DNA from: CALUVN01 sp944323595
Lineage (GTDB): Bacteria; Cyanobacteriota; Vampirovibrionia; Gastranaerophilales; Gastranaerophilaceae
Length of the DNA: 64,000 nt
Direction: 5' to 3'
NCBI GenBank assembly: GCA_963931255.1
Contig: OZ006972.1
Span: forward strand, 1,364,001 to 1,428,000
The number at the start of each line of letters is the position of its first letter. The first letter of the stretch is position 1. Of this stretch, positions 33,122-42,082 are shown in pieces. The notes under the pieces were generated by a model, which was given only the letters and a program-made list of their open reading frames with translations, ran no database searches and was not told the DNA's origin. Both the position numbers and the translations under genes were made by a program.

Positions 33122-34219
33122 TTAAATTTTTGTATGCTCATCTAATTTGAAATAGTCTACCAGCATTAGGATAGATGTAATTTCATCAAAAAATCTCATA
33201 ATTTTTTTCGGATTTTTAAGTGAATGAAACAAATCACCAAGTTCAAACAGATTTTTATTTGTTGAAATTGCGAACATAATATCCTTATTGTAGAAAGAGC
33301 ATTTAATTTTTCTGGCGCCGAATGCTGTTTTTACATTATTAAACCGTTCCATGAATGCAGGTGTTACAAGATACCGGCTTTCTACTTCATCAGATGAATA
33401 TACACGGTATTTTTTACTGAAAACAGGATCCTCCAGTTGAATTTCCTCTAACTTTTCCTGATTTCTTTTTGTGCAGAGAAAAATCAGCAGCAAGACACCG
33501 GTACATATTGCAAGTATCCATGGCAGCATAGGTGTATCAAATCCAAGAACAAACAAAGGCAGAAAATATATTATTCCTATTAAAATAAACCACTGTCTGC
33601 CTTTTATGTGTAAATCACCTTTAGAAGTTACAATGGTTTTATTTTTAATGAGTTTATTTGCAGAAAAATTCATTGCAACACCTTTAAATACAGGATAATA
33701 AATTTTTCTTTTGCGGCTTCCTGCAAGAAAATAAAGATAAAGTTCTAAAATTTTGTAATGTACACCTTTGTAATTCCCGCTAAAACCATCATAGGTTTTA
33801 CAATGTGTGAAATTGGAAAATAAATCGCTTGTAATTAATTCATTAGTACTTATTAAATTATTATTTTCATCTTGCCACTGCATATTTTCAAATGTCGAGA
33901 GAATTTTTCTCATACATCTTTTTTTTAATTTTCTTGAAAAGCTTTTGTTATTTGAAATTAAAACATATATAACTACACCACAGCAAATGACGGCACCAAT
34001 CATGCTCATTGAAAGATTGTCGTTGAAAGTCTGAATATGAAAAAGATACCCGCTGTATCCAGCACAGGCTAAAGCTAAAATCCCAAACAATCCCGCAACC
34101 AGAAGCGTGCTCCATAATTGTTCTTTTCGTAAGTCTTCGCATTGTAATAATATAGCCGCAACTTGTTCGTAGTAAATTTTGTGAAAATCACGTCTTAATT
34201 CCTGCAGCTCATCACCCAT
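33122..34219 (-). CDS. DUF3137 family membrane protein
   Basis: 365 residues. Two hydrophobic pairs (about 37-62 and 75-91, then about 210-250) bracket a cytoplasmic region. The segment LEDPVFSKKYRVYSSDEVESRYLVTPAFMERF is the best hallmark of DUF3137, whose function is unknown. There is no signal peptide. The neighbours on the reverse strand are tsf and rpsB, separated from it by a terminator, so it has its own transcription. Confidence 0.72.
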   Translation of the reverse strand: MGDELQELRRDFHKIYYEQVAAILLQCEDLRKEQLWSTLLVAGLFGILALACAGYSGYLFHIQTFNDNLSMSMIGAVICCGVVIYVLISNNKSFSRKLKKRCMRKILSTFENMQWQDENNNLISTNELITSDLFSNFTHCKTYDGFSGNYKGVHYKILELYLYFLAGSRKRKIYYPVFKGVAMNFSANKLIKNKTIVTSKGDLHIKGRQWFILIGIIYFLPLFVLGFDTPMLPWILAICTGVLLLIFLCTKRNQEKLEEIQLEDPVFSKKYRVYSSDEVESRYLVTPAFMERFNNVKTAFGARKIKCSFYNKDIMFAISTNKNLFELGDLFHSLKNPKKIMRFFDEITSILMLVDYFKLDEHTKI

Positions 34220-34261
34220 ATTTAATCTCCATTTTAAAATATAATAGCAGGTATATAAAGA

Positions 34262-34294
34262 AAAACTCCTCTATCAAACGGAGGAGTTTTCCTG
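34262..34294 (-). terminator. Terminator of rpsB-tsf
   Basis: AAAACTCCTC / GAGGAGTTTT inverted repeat with flanking A/T runs, downstream of tsf in its direction of transcription. Confidence 0.85.
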
Positions 34295-34320
34295 TAAATC
34301 AAATGATTTTTAGAAACAAA

Positions 34321-35184
34321 TTAGCCGTTAATTTGGCTCATAACTTCTTCAGCAAAGTTATCCTGACGTTTTTCAAGTCCTTCACCGAGAACGAATCTTG
34401 TGAAAGCTTTGATAGTCAATTTACCTTCAATTAACTGAGCGATGGTAATATCAGGATTTTTAACAAACGGTTGTTCAAGCAGGCATCTTTCAGCCATAAG
34501 TTTGTTAACACGACCTTCAACGATTTTACCTCTGATAGCTTCAGGTTTCTTTTGCAGGTCTTCTTTACCCATTTCAATTCTTGTTTCTTCATCGATAACA
34601 GCTTGCGGAATTTCTTCTCTTGAAACAAACTGAGGAGCAGAAGCTGCGATGTGAAGACAAATGTCATTCATCAATTCTGCATCTTTTTTGTCAGTTTGTA
34701 AAAGAACACCGGTTTTGCCATTGTGGATATAAGTAGCAACAGCGCCTTCATATCTTACAAATCTTCTGAAAGTAATTTTTTCGCCGATAGAAGCGATTTT
34801 TTCTTTAATGATATCAGCAATAACTTTTCCGCATTGAGGGCAAGTTGAAGCCAGTAATGCATCAACGTCAGCAGGATTTGCTTTAGCAACAAATTCAGCG
34901 AGGTTATTAGTTAAGTTTTTGAACTCTTCATTTTTAGCAACGAAGTCTGTTTCGCAGTTAACTTCAACCATAGCGCCGCAATCGTCTTGAACATAAGAAC
35001 CAATAAGTCCTTCAGCAGCGATTCTGCCCATTTTCTTTTCTGCAGAAGCAATACCTTTTTGGCGGAGCAATTCCATTGCTTTGTCCATATCGCCGTCAAC
35101 TTCAACGAGTGCTTTTTTAGCATCCATCATACCTGCACCTGTTTTGTCGCGGAGTTCTTTTACCATTTGAGCTGTAATAGTCAT
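34321..35184 (-). CDS. tsf: Elongation factor Ts
   Basis: 287 residues. EF-Ts recycles EF-Tu from GDP to GTP. The N-terminal UBA-like domain has KELRDKTGAGMMDAKKAL; MVEVNCETDFVAKNEEF is the conserved core contact; the C-terminal end has FVLGEGLEKRQDNFAEEV. A CPQC pair (in LLASTCPQCGKVI) sits in the central region, which I do not recall as standard. It lies downstream of rpsB as in most bacteria, with a hairpin between them and AAGGAGAG before the ATG. Confidence 0.96.
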   Translation of the reverse strand: MTITAQMVKELRDKTGAGMMDAKKALVEVDGDMDKAMELLRQKGIASAEKKMGRIAAEGLIGSYVQDDCGAMVEVNCETDFVAKNEEFKNLTNNLAEFVAKANPADVDALLASTCPQCGKVIADIIKEKIASIGEKITFRRFVRYEGAVATYIHNGKTGVLLQTDKKDAELMNDICLHIAASAPQFVSREEIPQAVIDEETRIEMGKEDLQKKPEAIRGKIVEGRVNKLMAERCLLEQPFVKNPDITIAQLIEGKLTIKAFTRFVLGEGLEKRQDNFAEEVMSQING

Positions 35185-35208
35185 ATTAAATTCTCTCCTT
35201 TTTTAAGA

Positions 35209-35229
35209 GCGGAGCGAAAAACGCTCCGC
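35209..35229 (-). promoter_or_regulatory. Intercistronic hairpin between rpsB and tsf
   Basis: GCGGAGCG / CGCTCCGC, a perfect 8-bp stem with a five-base loop, just ahead of the tsf ribosome site. No T-run follows, so it is more likely a processing or translation-tuning element than a terminator. Confidence 0.5.
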
Positions 35230-35249
35230 AGAAAATAAATTAAATTCGA

Positions 35250-36011
35250 TTATACTTCAACGCTTTCAACGCCTGCATCTTCAGGTTTAATTTCTTCGAT
35301 TTTAGCGGTTTTGTTAGCGTTATTTTCTTTAAGTTGTTTACCTTCCAAAACTGCATCGGCGAGTTTAGAAGCGATTAATTTGATAGAGCGTATAGCGTCA
35401 TCATTACCAGGGATAATATAATCAATGCCGTCAGGATCAGCATTAGTATCCGCAAGGCAGATAACAGGGATATTTAATTTATTAGCTTCCTGAATAGCGA
35501 TTAATTCTTTTTTCTGGTCAACGATGAAGATAAGGTCAGGGAGACCTCTCATATCTTTAATACCGCCTAAAGTTTTGCTCAATTTAGCGATTTGTCTGTT
35601 AATTTGAGCGATTTCTTTTTTCGGTAATTTTTCAATATGACCGCTTTCAACAAAATCTTCCAATTCTCTGAGTTTATTAACTCTGGAGCGAATAGTATCG
35701 AAGTTAGTGAGCATACCGCCCAGCCATCTTCTGTTGATATAATAAGCGCCTGATCTTTTAGCTTCTTCAGCAATAACTTCAGCGGCTTGTTTTTTAGTAC
35801 CGACAAAGAGTATATTTTTATTGCGAGCAGCGTAATCTCTTACTACTTCATAAGCTTTGTCAAGCAAATCAGTAGTTTTACGCAAATCCAGAACGTAAAT
35901 ACCGTTTCTGGCACCGTAAATATACGGTTTCATTTTAGGGTTCCATCTTTGAGTTTGGTGACCGAAGTGTACACCAGCTTCCAAAAGTTCAATCATAGAT
36001 GCTACCGGCAT
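35250..36011 (-). CDS. rpsB: 30S ribosomal protein S2
   Basis: 253 residues. Signatures: LLEAGVHFGHQTQRWNPKMKPYI, LFVGTKKQA, YINRRWLGGMLTNFDTIRSR, GGIKDMRGLPDLIFIVD and VICLADTNADPDGIDYIIPGNDDAIRSI. The C-terminal tail is acidic and Asn/Glu rich. AAAGGAGA precedes the ATG. First gene of the rpsB-tsf operon, behind a leader of roughly 145 nt. Confidence 0.98.
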   Translation of the reverse strand: MPVASMIELLEAGVHFGHQTQRWNPKMKPYIYGARNGIYVLDLRKTTDLLDKAYEVVRDYAARNKNILFVGTKKQAAEVIAEEAKRSGAYYINRRWLGGMLTNFDTIRSRVNKLRELEDFVESGHIEKLPKKEIAQINRQIAKLSKTLGGIKDMRGLPDLIFIVDQKKELIAIQEANKLNIPVICLADTNADPDGIDYIIPGNDDAIRSIKLIASKLADAVLEGKQLKENNANKTAKIEEIKPEDAGVESVEV

Positions 36012-36513
36012 CGTTTTTCTCCTTTATCTTTAATGTATTGTACTACGGGCTAAACTGTCCCATTCAGTGTGACGGATATTTGATTTAACAGCGCAGACAA
36101 GGATTTCATATCTGGCGGCTTTACTTCCGTATTTCTGAACTAGGGCAAAACCTATCGGACTAGTATAACCAATAATATGTTATAACAAACAAAAATATAT
36201 TCAAATTAAATATTGATTTTTATTAAGAAGACATTGTCTTATCCTGCAAACATAATGTTTGGCAAACATGATGTTTGCATCAAAACTACTCCTCAACTTT
36301 CAAAAAATCGCCTGTATTAGGTGTTCAAAGAATTTTAAACATCTTTGAAGTGCCGGCTTTTGTCGAAACCGTTCTTCCCCTCTCCCAAAAGGGGCGAGGG
36401 AGTATAGGAATAAATCAGATAATAAATCAATCATATTAAAATTTCCGCAGAGCCTGATTTTATATATGAACTTATTCACCTATTCACTTATCGACTTATT
36501 AGGCAGTTAGTTT
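36012..36513. other. rpsB leader and intergenic repeats
   Basis: 500 bases without a gene. On the reverse strand TATACT at 36167-36162 is a likely -10, giving an rpsB leader of about 145 nt that may hold an autoregulatory structure. Farther on are a hairpin CAAACAT...ATGTTTG (about 36246-36276) and a palindrome CCCTCTCCC-AAAA-GGGGCGAGGG (about 36378-36400) of the same type as the repeat at 60053. Confidence 0.5.
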
Positions 36514-37014
36514 TTATACATCAGGGTTGGTCGGGGTATCTCTGAATTTGCTGATTTCTTCAAAATAGCTTTCTAAGGCTATATAGCCTTTGTAAATTTC
36601 GTTTGAAATATTTGCGTATCTGTTCGCATCAAGAAATTTTAGTTCTTTTGTTCTTATATCCAAAATCGTATCGGCGTCCGCTCTTAATTTTTCATCACTT
36701 GATGCTGCCCATTTTTGGAGCAGTGCTATTTCCTCATACATTTGTTTAACGGTTGTATATTCAAGCGTATTGAAGTCATATTTTTGGAGCAATGCTTTTT
36801 CTGCATTGGTTATTCTGCTCATTACCGCTTGAAATTTAAATACACGTTTGATGACAATATAGTTGTCAGCCGCTTTTTTATGAGAAAACGGAACATTATT
36901 TTTGGCCAGAAGCGCTGCGTATGAACGTGATGTAAATACAGCATCATCACGAGAAAATGCACTTCTTGATGTTAAGTCAAAATCTGATCTTTTTTCTATA
37001 ATGTCATCTAACAT
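36514..37014 (-). CDS. Hypothetical soluble helical protein
   Basis: 166 residues, predicted all-helical and soluble, rich in Ala, Lys and Glu, with no signal peptide. GGAGGGGA precedes the ATG on the reverse strand, a very good ribosome site, supporting a real gene. No domain is recognised. It lies between rpsB and speD, both on the same strand, but the terminator after speD suggests an independent transcript. Confidence 0.7.
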   Translation of the reverse strand: MLDDIIEKRSDFDLTSRSAFSRDDAVFTSRSYAALLAKNNVPFSHKKAADNYIVIKRVFKFQAVMSRITNAEKALLQKYDFNTLEYTTVKQMYEEIALLQKWAASSDEKLRADADTILDIRTKELKFLDANRYANISNEIYKGYIALESYFEEISKFRDTPTNPDV

Positions 37015-37100
37015 CTTTCCCCTCCGAACTACATGTTAAATAATAGAATAATCATGCTTTTTTGTCATGCATGATTTGCAACTTTTTTACATAATTTAAA

Positions 37101-37137
37101 AAAAAGAACCAACCCTTGACGGATTGGCTCTTTTTTA
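37101..37137 (-). terminator. Terminator of speD
   Basis: On the reverse strand GAGCCAATCC / GGGTTGGTTC (with G-U pairs) followed by a T-run, just downstream of speD. Confidence 0.75.
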
Positions 37138-37153
37138 TTTATAAATTATTAAA

Positions 37154-37609
37154 TTAATTTTCAAGCTGCTGCATAATTTCAAAAGGTTTTTCTGCAACTT
37201 TCATAGTTTCTTCATCAATTATGCCTCTTTTTAATTCAGTGAAAGTAGCTTTCTTTGAATTAAACATTTTTTTCAAAAATTCATAAGACACTTTTGGATC
37301 ACATTTGTCACCACAAGTGAATAAATCAACGGCGGCGTAACCCAATTCCGGCCATGTATGTATTGCAAGATGGCTTTCAGAGATAATTACTACTCCTGAA
37401 ACGCCATAAGGGTTAAACATATGAAAACATTTTTGAACAATGGTTGCTCCGCATTCTAAGGCTGCGTCTACCATATATTTTTCAACCTTATCCAGGCTGT
37501 TTAAAGTGTTGGGGTCGCATTCGAAAAACTCTGCCAGTACATGTTGTCCCAAGTGGATTTCCTTTTTGCCGTTTTCTTTAAACGCTGTGAATGGTGATGT
37601 TATTGCCAA
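37154..37609 (-). CDS. speD: S-adenosylmethionine decarboxylase proenzyme
   Basis: 151 residues, a short class 1 bacterial enzyme. It decarboxylates SAM to supply aminopropyl groups for spermidine. The self-cleavage site is in ISESHLAIHTWPE: the Ser after Glu becomes the pyruvoyl group. Other conserved parts are AALECGATI and AAVDLFTCGD. The start is a TTG: AGGAGG lies 8 nt before it, whereas the nearby ATG is only 3 nt from AGGAGG and meets a stop after four codons. No speE is adjacent. Confidence 0.92.
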   Translation of the reverse strand: MAITSPFTAFKENGKKEIHLGQHVLAEFFECDPNTLNSLDKVEKYMVDAALECGATIVQKCFHMFNPYGVSGVVIISESHLAIHTWPELGYAAVDLFTCGDKCDPKVSYEFLKKMFNSKKATFTELKRGIIDEETMKVAEKPFEIMQQLEN

Positions 37610-37823
37610 TTCATGTGCCTCCTTTTTATAGTTCTACTTACTACATTGTTATACTTACGCTATAACATATTACAATAAACAACGAAAAATTTGTAAAATT
37701 TACACTTAAAATTTTATTTTTTTTATATTTTTTTCATCTAATCACGCTCTAATGCGCGATTGATTTATATTTTAACCTTTTAATGTTTATTAAGATTTAT
37801 TAACTGTGTAGTATTTTAGATGT

Positions 37824-37852
37824 TTGAAATTGATTTTTGTTGCATATAAAAT
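37824..37852 (+). promoter_or_regulatory. Promoter of the response regulator gene, probably leaderless
   Basis: TTGAAA (37824-37829), 17-nt spacer, TAAAAT (37847-37852), then exactly 6 nt to the ATG. No ribosome site. Confidence 0.6.
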
Positions 37853-37858
37853 TATTCT

Positions 37859-38554
37859 ATGAACAAAATATTAGTAATTGATGATGATTTGGCTATAAAT
37901 GAGTTAATAAAGGTAAACCTTGAACTTGCCGGTTATAAGGTGCTTCAGGCATACGACGGTACAACGGGATTTGCTATGTGTAAACAGGAGCTGCCGTCAT
38001 GCGTAATTCTTGATGTTATGATGCCTGAGGTTGACGGATTTACGGTTGCGCAGAGAATAAGAAAAAATGACGCAACGTCAGAAATCCCGATACTTATGCT
38101 GACAGCATTATCACAGGTGAGTGATAAAGTTAACGGCTTTAATATAGGTGTGGATGATTATCTGGTTAAACCTTTTGAGATGGAAGAGTTGCAGGTGCGT
38201 GTCCGCGCGCTTTTAAAACGGACGCATCAAATTCCAAAGTCCGCATCTACACGGGAACTGCTTACTCTTGGTGAAATTACTTTGCTGCCGGAAACTTACA
38301 GTGTAAAAATTAATGATAAACAGGCAAAGCTGACACCGATTGAATTTGAAATATTCAACTTATTATTTCAAAATCACGGCAACATGGTATCTTCCGCACA
38401 GCTTTTGAAAGATATCTGGGGGTATTCGCCGGATGACGATATTGAGACAATCCGTGTCCATATCAGACATTTACGAACAAAACTTGACAAAATCGCAGGC
38501 GGTAAAAAGTATATTGAAACAATTTACGGCGGCGGATATAAGCTTGTTGTATAA
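37859..38554 (+). CDS. OmpR/PhoB-family response regulator (orphan)
   Basis: 231 residues. Receiver domain (1-115): acidic DDD at 8-10, phospho-acceptor D52 in ILDVMMP, T82 and K104. C-terminal winged helix (about 135-230) with LTPIEFEIFNLLFQN, DDDIETIRVHIRHLRTKLD and TIYGGGYKLV. It should bind DNA as a dimer after phosphorylation. No histidine kinase is adjacent, so its partner is elsewhere. It has its own promoter and terminator. Cyanobacterial RpaA/RpaB-type regulators share this layout, but I cannot assign it specifically. Confidence 0.93.
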   Translation: MNKILVIDDDLAINELIKVNLELAGYKVLQAYDGTTGFAMCKQELPSCVILDVMMPEVDGFTVAQRIRKNDATSEIPILMLTALSQVSDKVNGFNIGVDDYLVKPFEMEELQVRVRALLKRTHQIPKSASTRELLTLGEITLLPETYSVKINDKQAKLTPIEFEIFNLLFQNHGNMVSSAQLLKDIWGYSPDDDIETIRVHIRHLRTKLDKIAGGKKYIETIYGGGYKLVV

Positions 38555-38592
38555 AATTGTCAGAATTACGTATACATGAATTTATATTAGCA

Positions 38593-38620
38593 GCAGTCAG
38601 GTATTACAATACCTGACTGC
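38593..38620 (+). terminator. Terminator of the response regulator gene
   Basis: Perfect 13-bp arms GCAGTCAGGTATT / AATACCTGACTGC followed by TAAAATTTTA, shortly after the stop. Confidence 0.8.
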
Positions 38621-38652
38621 TAAAATTTTAGAGTGAATTTTTTTTGAAAAAA

Positions 38653-38862
38653 TTATTTTCTGAACATGTTCATCATGCCGTTTTCAAGAAAATTTTTCAG
38701 TCCCTCTGCAAAAGTCATATTTGGTCCTTTTACGGGTTCTTTAGGCATTTGTTGAGCTTTTATGGCAAGCTGAAGATTTCTGTAATCTCTGTCGCTATGT
38801 TCTAAAAGCAGTCCTACTGCTTTGTTGTAAGCGGTTTGAACTTTTGGTGTTACTTTAATCAT
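38653..38862 (-). CDS. Small hypothetical protein
   Basis: 69 residues, soluble and helical, with a C-terminal amphipathic helix FAEGLKNFLENGMMNMF. AAAGGAC before the ATG is a good ribosome site. No family is recognised. It lies downstream of era on the same strand (95 nt gap), so co-transcription is possible. Confidence 0.6.
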   Translation of the reverse strand: MIKVTPKVQTAYNKAVGLLLEHSDRDYRNLQLAIKAQQMPKEPVKGPNMTFAEGLKNFLENGMMNMFRK

Positions 38863-38956
38863 TTCGGATGTCCTTTCTTGTTTTAGACATTTTTAAAAAC
38901 CGTGCAGAAAAATTTTTGTCAGTGTTTGAAAATCTTTTTACAAATAGTAATAATTT

Positions 38957-39859
38957 TTATTTTTCCTGTTCATACCCGAAGTTTTTCAAAACGTTATCTT
39001 TTTTACGCCAATCTTTTTCTACTTTAACCTCAAGCCCGAGGAAAACTTTCTTGTCTACAATGTTTTCCAATTCGAGCCGTGCTTCTGTTCCTATTTTTTT
39101 TAGAAGACTTCCGCCTTTACCTATTAAAATACCTTTCTGACTTTTAGTTTCGCAGTAAATTGTCGCGGTAATTCTGTCTATAGTCTCTTCTTCACTGTAT
39201 GTATTGACCTGTACGGCAACAGAGTGCGGAATTTCATCGGAGGTATTCAGAAGAATTTTTTCTCTGATTACTTCTTCTGTTACAGAGCGCATGCTCTCCT
39301 CTGTTACAATGTCTTCCGGATAAAGGAGTCCGCCTTCGGGAAGTATTTTATAAATGTTTTTTATAAGTGTGTCAATGTTTCTGCCAGTTTTGGCTGAAAT
39401 TTTTACTACAGGATAATTTTTGTCAAAGAGGGTTTTGTAGGATATTAAATTTTCTTCGACTTTTTCAGGCTTTTTAATTTTATCAACCTTATTCATTACA
39501 ATGATTACGGGAATTTCGGTCTGCAAAATATTTTGTGCAATCCATTTGTCGCCCTTGCCTGCTGGTTCCGAACCGTCAACAAGAAACAGAATAACATCAG
39601 CATCCGGAACTGCGATTTTTGCTTCATCAAGAAGAAATTCGCCAAGTTTGTTCAATGGTTTATGCACACCCGGAGTGTCTATAAAGACAATCTGTCCGTC
39701 ATTTGTTGTGTAAATCCCTTTTATTCTTTTTCTTGTGGTTTGTGCTTTATCTGTTGTAATTACAATTTTCTGTCCGAGAATTTTGTTTAAAAGAGTTGAT
39801 TTCCCTACGTTAGGGCGACCAATTATTGCAGCAAAGCCTGATTTCATTTTTTCTTTCAT
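38957..39859 (-). CDS. era: GTPase Era
   Basis: 300 residues. Era binds the 3' end of 16S rRNA and helps 30S maturation. GTPase motifs: GRPNVGKST (14-22), FIDTPGVHKP, NKVDKI and KISAKTG. A KH domain occupies the last third, with GQKGILIGKGG-like IGKGGSLLKKIG. A second in-frame ATG four codons in is also possible as the start. Confidence 0.96.
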   Translation of the reverse strand: MKEKMKSGFAAIIGRPNVGKSTLLNKILGQKIVITTDKAQTTRKRIKGIYTTNDGQIVFIDTPGVHKPLNKLGEFLLDEAKIAVPDADVILFLVDGSEPAGKGDKWIAQNILQTEIPVIIVMNKVDKIKKPEKVEENLISYKTLFDKNYPVVKISAKTGRNIDTLIKNIYKILPEGGLLYPEDIVTEESMRSVTEEVIREKILLNTSDEIPHSVAVQVNTYSEEETIDRITATIYCETKSQKGILIGKGGSLLKKIGTEARLELENIVDKKVFLGLEVKVEKDWRKKDNVLKNFGYEQEK

Positions 39860-39962
39860 ATACGAATCTTAACATAAAAGTATATTTTTTTTAACAAAGT
39901 AGCAATTTTTTTTCTTCCCAAGTATTATATAATATATAGTAGGGAAATATTAACGGTAGGAA

Positions 39963-42062
39963 ATGATTAAAAAGAAAAATATATTAAGCGCAATTTTATT
40001 GTTAGGATTGGCATTAAGCCCCGTAAGTTATGTTGGTGCGAGCGACAACGCTCTTGTTCAGATGGATATCAAAAAATCAGCAGGTGATTCTGTTGATGTA
40101 ACATTATTTACAACAGGCACCTCTTCTGAGCATCCTGTAGTGACTAAAAAGTCTGATAACAAATATGTAATATTAATGCCTAATGTCTCAGGCAGCCAAT
40201 CCGGCAAACCTGATCTGGCAGGTATAAGCGATATAGTTTCCGATGTTGATATAAAGTCTGTAGATGACGGCACCGGCGGCTATACAAAAGTTACCCTGAT
40301 AACCAAAAAGCCCGTTAATATTAAAACAAATATGCAGACAAGCGGTCCTGTTACTCCGGAACAAACCGAGTACAGACAATTGATAGCAAAAGCAAGAGCA
40401 AACGGAATTAAAACTTCACGTATTCCGTCAAATGAGGTTCCTGTTTCCGAACAGAAAAAAGAGAAAGAACCCCCTAAAACAGTTGTTACCGTTAATAAAG
40501 CAAAAAATCCCGAGATTAAGCCGGCTCAAAAGAATACAGCTAAAACTGCTATCAAGTTTAAAGAAGTAAGTGCTGATGAACTTATGAAAAAACATACACC
40601 AGCACCGACCAAAACAGTAAAACTTGAGCCCGTTGAAATAAAGGAAAGCTCTTCTGCGCCGAAAATTTCCGAAAAATTGCCGGAAGCTAATGAAGCAATT
40701 AAAACGGAAATGGATGAACAAATTAAAAAGTCAGAAGAAAAAGCTAAAACAGAGGCTGCGGCTACTGCTGCAACCACAACCGCAACGGCTGCAAAATCTT
40801 CTGCAGATACACAAAAATCTTCACACAAATTCCCTTACGGGCTTGCAATTGCTTTACTGCCGATACTCGGTTTGATGGCTCTTATCAAGATGATTAGGAC
40901 ATCCGTACAGCGTTCAAATATTCTTAAGCAGTCCTTTATGGAAAATCTTAATAACCGTCCTGCCGTTCCTGAAAATTATGATGAAATTATTACTAATGAA
41001 GAACTTTCATGGCAGGAAAAATATAATAAATATCTTGATAAATCCGCACCTGCGCAAACTGAAACAGCAAAACCGAAAAAACAATCACGTTATAAATTTA
41101 TCAGTATGCCTCAGCAAAACGATGAAATAGAAGAAAAGCGTGCAGAACTTGAACGCACTATGGCTGCACCTGCTGCGGAAAAAGAACCTAAACAAACAAT
41201 AAAACCTAAGGCGATTGTTACTTCTATAGAGAAAATTGAAAAGCTTGACGACAAACCTCCTGTTATAAGCGAAGTTGAACCGTCTCCGAAACTTATAAAA
41301 TCGGAAGATAATGTTATCCATGAAGAGATGACAAAAACTATTAAGTTGAAAGCTTTCGCATCCGGAGTTTCACTGGAAGAAACCAGCAGAAGAAAAAGCT
41401 TGAACAAAAAAGCTGCACAAATGCTTTCCGAAGAAGATTCAGAAGTAAAAATCGAGCCGCTGAGAAATTCAAAACTTTCATCAAGTGTCAGAAGACTCTC
41501 TGATGCGAATTTGAAGATGGCTGATGTTACGGAAAAAGGTATTGAAGAAGTTAAAGCAGAACAGGATTATGTTATGACTTCCGTTGATGAATATCTCTCA
41601 ATGCTGGATAATGATGTTAAAACAGAACAAATTTCCGAAGCACCTGCAAGAGTTACATCTCCTGTTTCCCGCGCAGAAAAAACATCAGTTGCTGCCAGCC
41701 TTGCTCAGGTTAAACCGTCTATGAAGTATCAAAAACCTCATATCAATACTTCAAATGAATTTTCAAATCCGATTACACAAAATTCTGAAACTAAGAAATC
41801 ATACCTTGACGGTTTGATTGTAAAATCAGGATTTAATATTGATGAAAACAAAGGTTTTTACGTAGTGAATGTTGACGGCACATCAGCGCTTGTCGGACGA
41901 GTCAAAGACGAAGTTTTTGTTCTGAAAAAATTCGACAATAATGTAGAAAAACCGTTGCAGGTAAGACGCGATCAGCCAAATGTGTTTATGGTGAAAGCTG
42001 ACGGCTACCGCTCACTGGTAAAAGTTGATGAAGAAAAAATGGGCGTACTCGTTGAAATGTAA
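39963..42062 (+). CDS. Large membrane-spanning protein with AMIN-like N-domain
   Basis: 699 residues. A signal sequence (ILLLGLALSPVSYVGA) is followed by about 100 residues of beta-rich sequence (VDVTLFTTG, SDNKYVILMPNVSG, TKVTLITKKPVNI) resembling an AMIN domain, a peptidoglycan- or pilus-associated module of secretins and amidases. A Lys/Thr/Ala-rich linker leads to a single membrane helix at about 290-312 (GLAIALLPILGLMALIKMI), a long charged, low-complexity cytoplasmic part and a compact C-terminal domain (GFYVVNVDGTSALVGRVKDEVFVL). The layout recalls FimV-type envelope organisers. TATAAT at 39928-39933 is a likely -10. Confidence 0.6.
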   Translation: MIKKKNILSAILLLGLALSPVSYVGASDNALVQMDIKKSAGDSVDVTLFTTGTSSEHPVVTKKSDNKYVILMPNVSGSQSGKPDLAGISDIVSDVDIKSVDDGTGGYTKVTLITKKPVNIKTNMQTSGPVTPEQTEYRQLIAKARANGIKTSRIPSNEVPVSEQKKEKEPPKTVVTVNKAKNPEIKPAQKNTAKTAIKFKEVSADELMKKHTPAPTKTVKLEPVEIKESSSAPKISEKLPEANEAIKTEMDEQIKKSEEKAKTEAAATAATTTATAAKSSADTQKSSHKFPYGLAIALLPILGLMALIKMIRTSVQRSNILKQSFMENLNNRPAVPENYDEIITNEELSWQEKYNKYLDKSAPAQTETAKPKKQSRYKFISMPQQNDEIEEKRAELERTMAAPAAEKEPKQTIKPKAIVTSIEKIEKLDDKPPVISEVEPSPKLIKSEDNVIHEEMTKTIKLKAFASGVSLEETSRRKSLNKKAAQMLSEEDSEVKIEPLRNSKLSSSVRRLSDANLKMADVTEKGIEEVKAEQDYVMTSVDEYLSMLDNDVKTEQISEAPARVTSPVSRAEKTSVAASLAQVKPSMKYQKPHINTSNEFSNPITQNSETKKSYLDGLIVKSGFNIDENKGFYVVNVDGTSALVGRVKDEVFVLKKFDNNVEKPLQVRRDQPNVFMVKADGYRSLVKVDEEKMGVLVEM

Positions 42063-42082
42063 TCAATGAATGAGAGAGTGTT

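Noticed and set aside
36012..36161. A known riboswitch or S2-binding leader motif upstream of rpsB
   Set aside because: A leader of the right size exists, but I cannot match it to a specific known RNA family by eye; only the promoter and leader length are reported.
40428..41407. Reverse-strand frames opposite the AMIN-like gene
   Set aside because: Low-complexity Lys/Thr/Ala coding on the forward strand creates long antisense frames; no ribosome sites or recognisable motifs.
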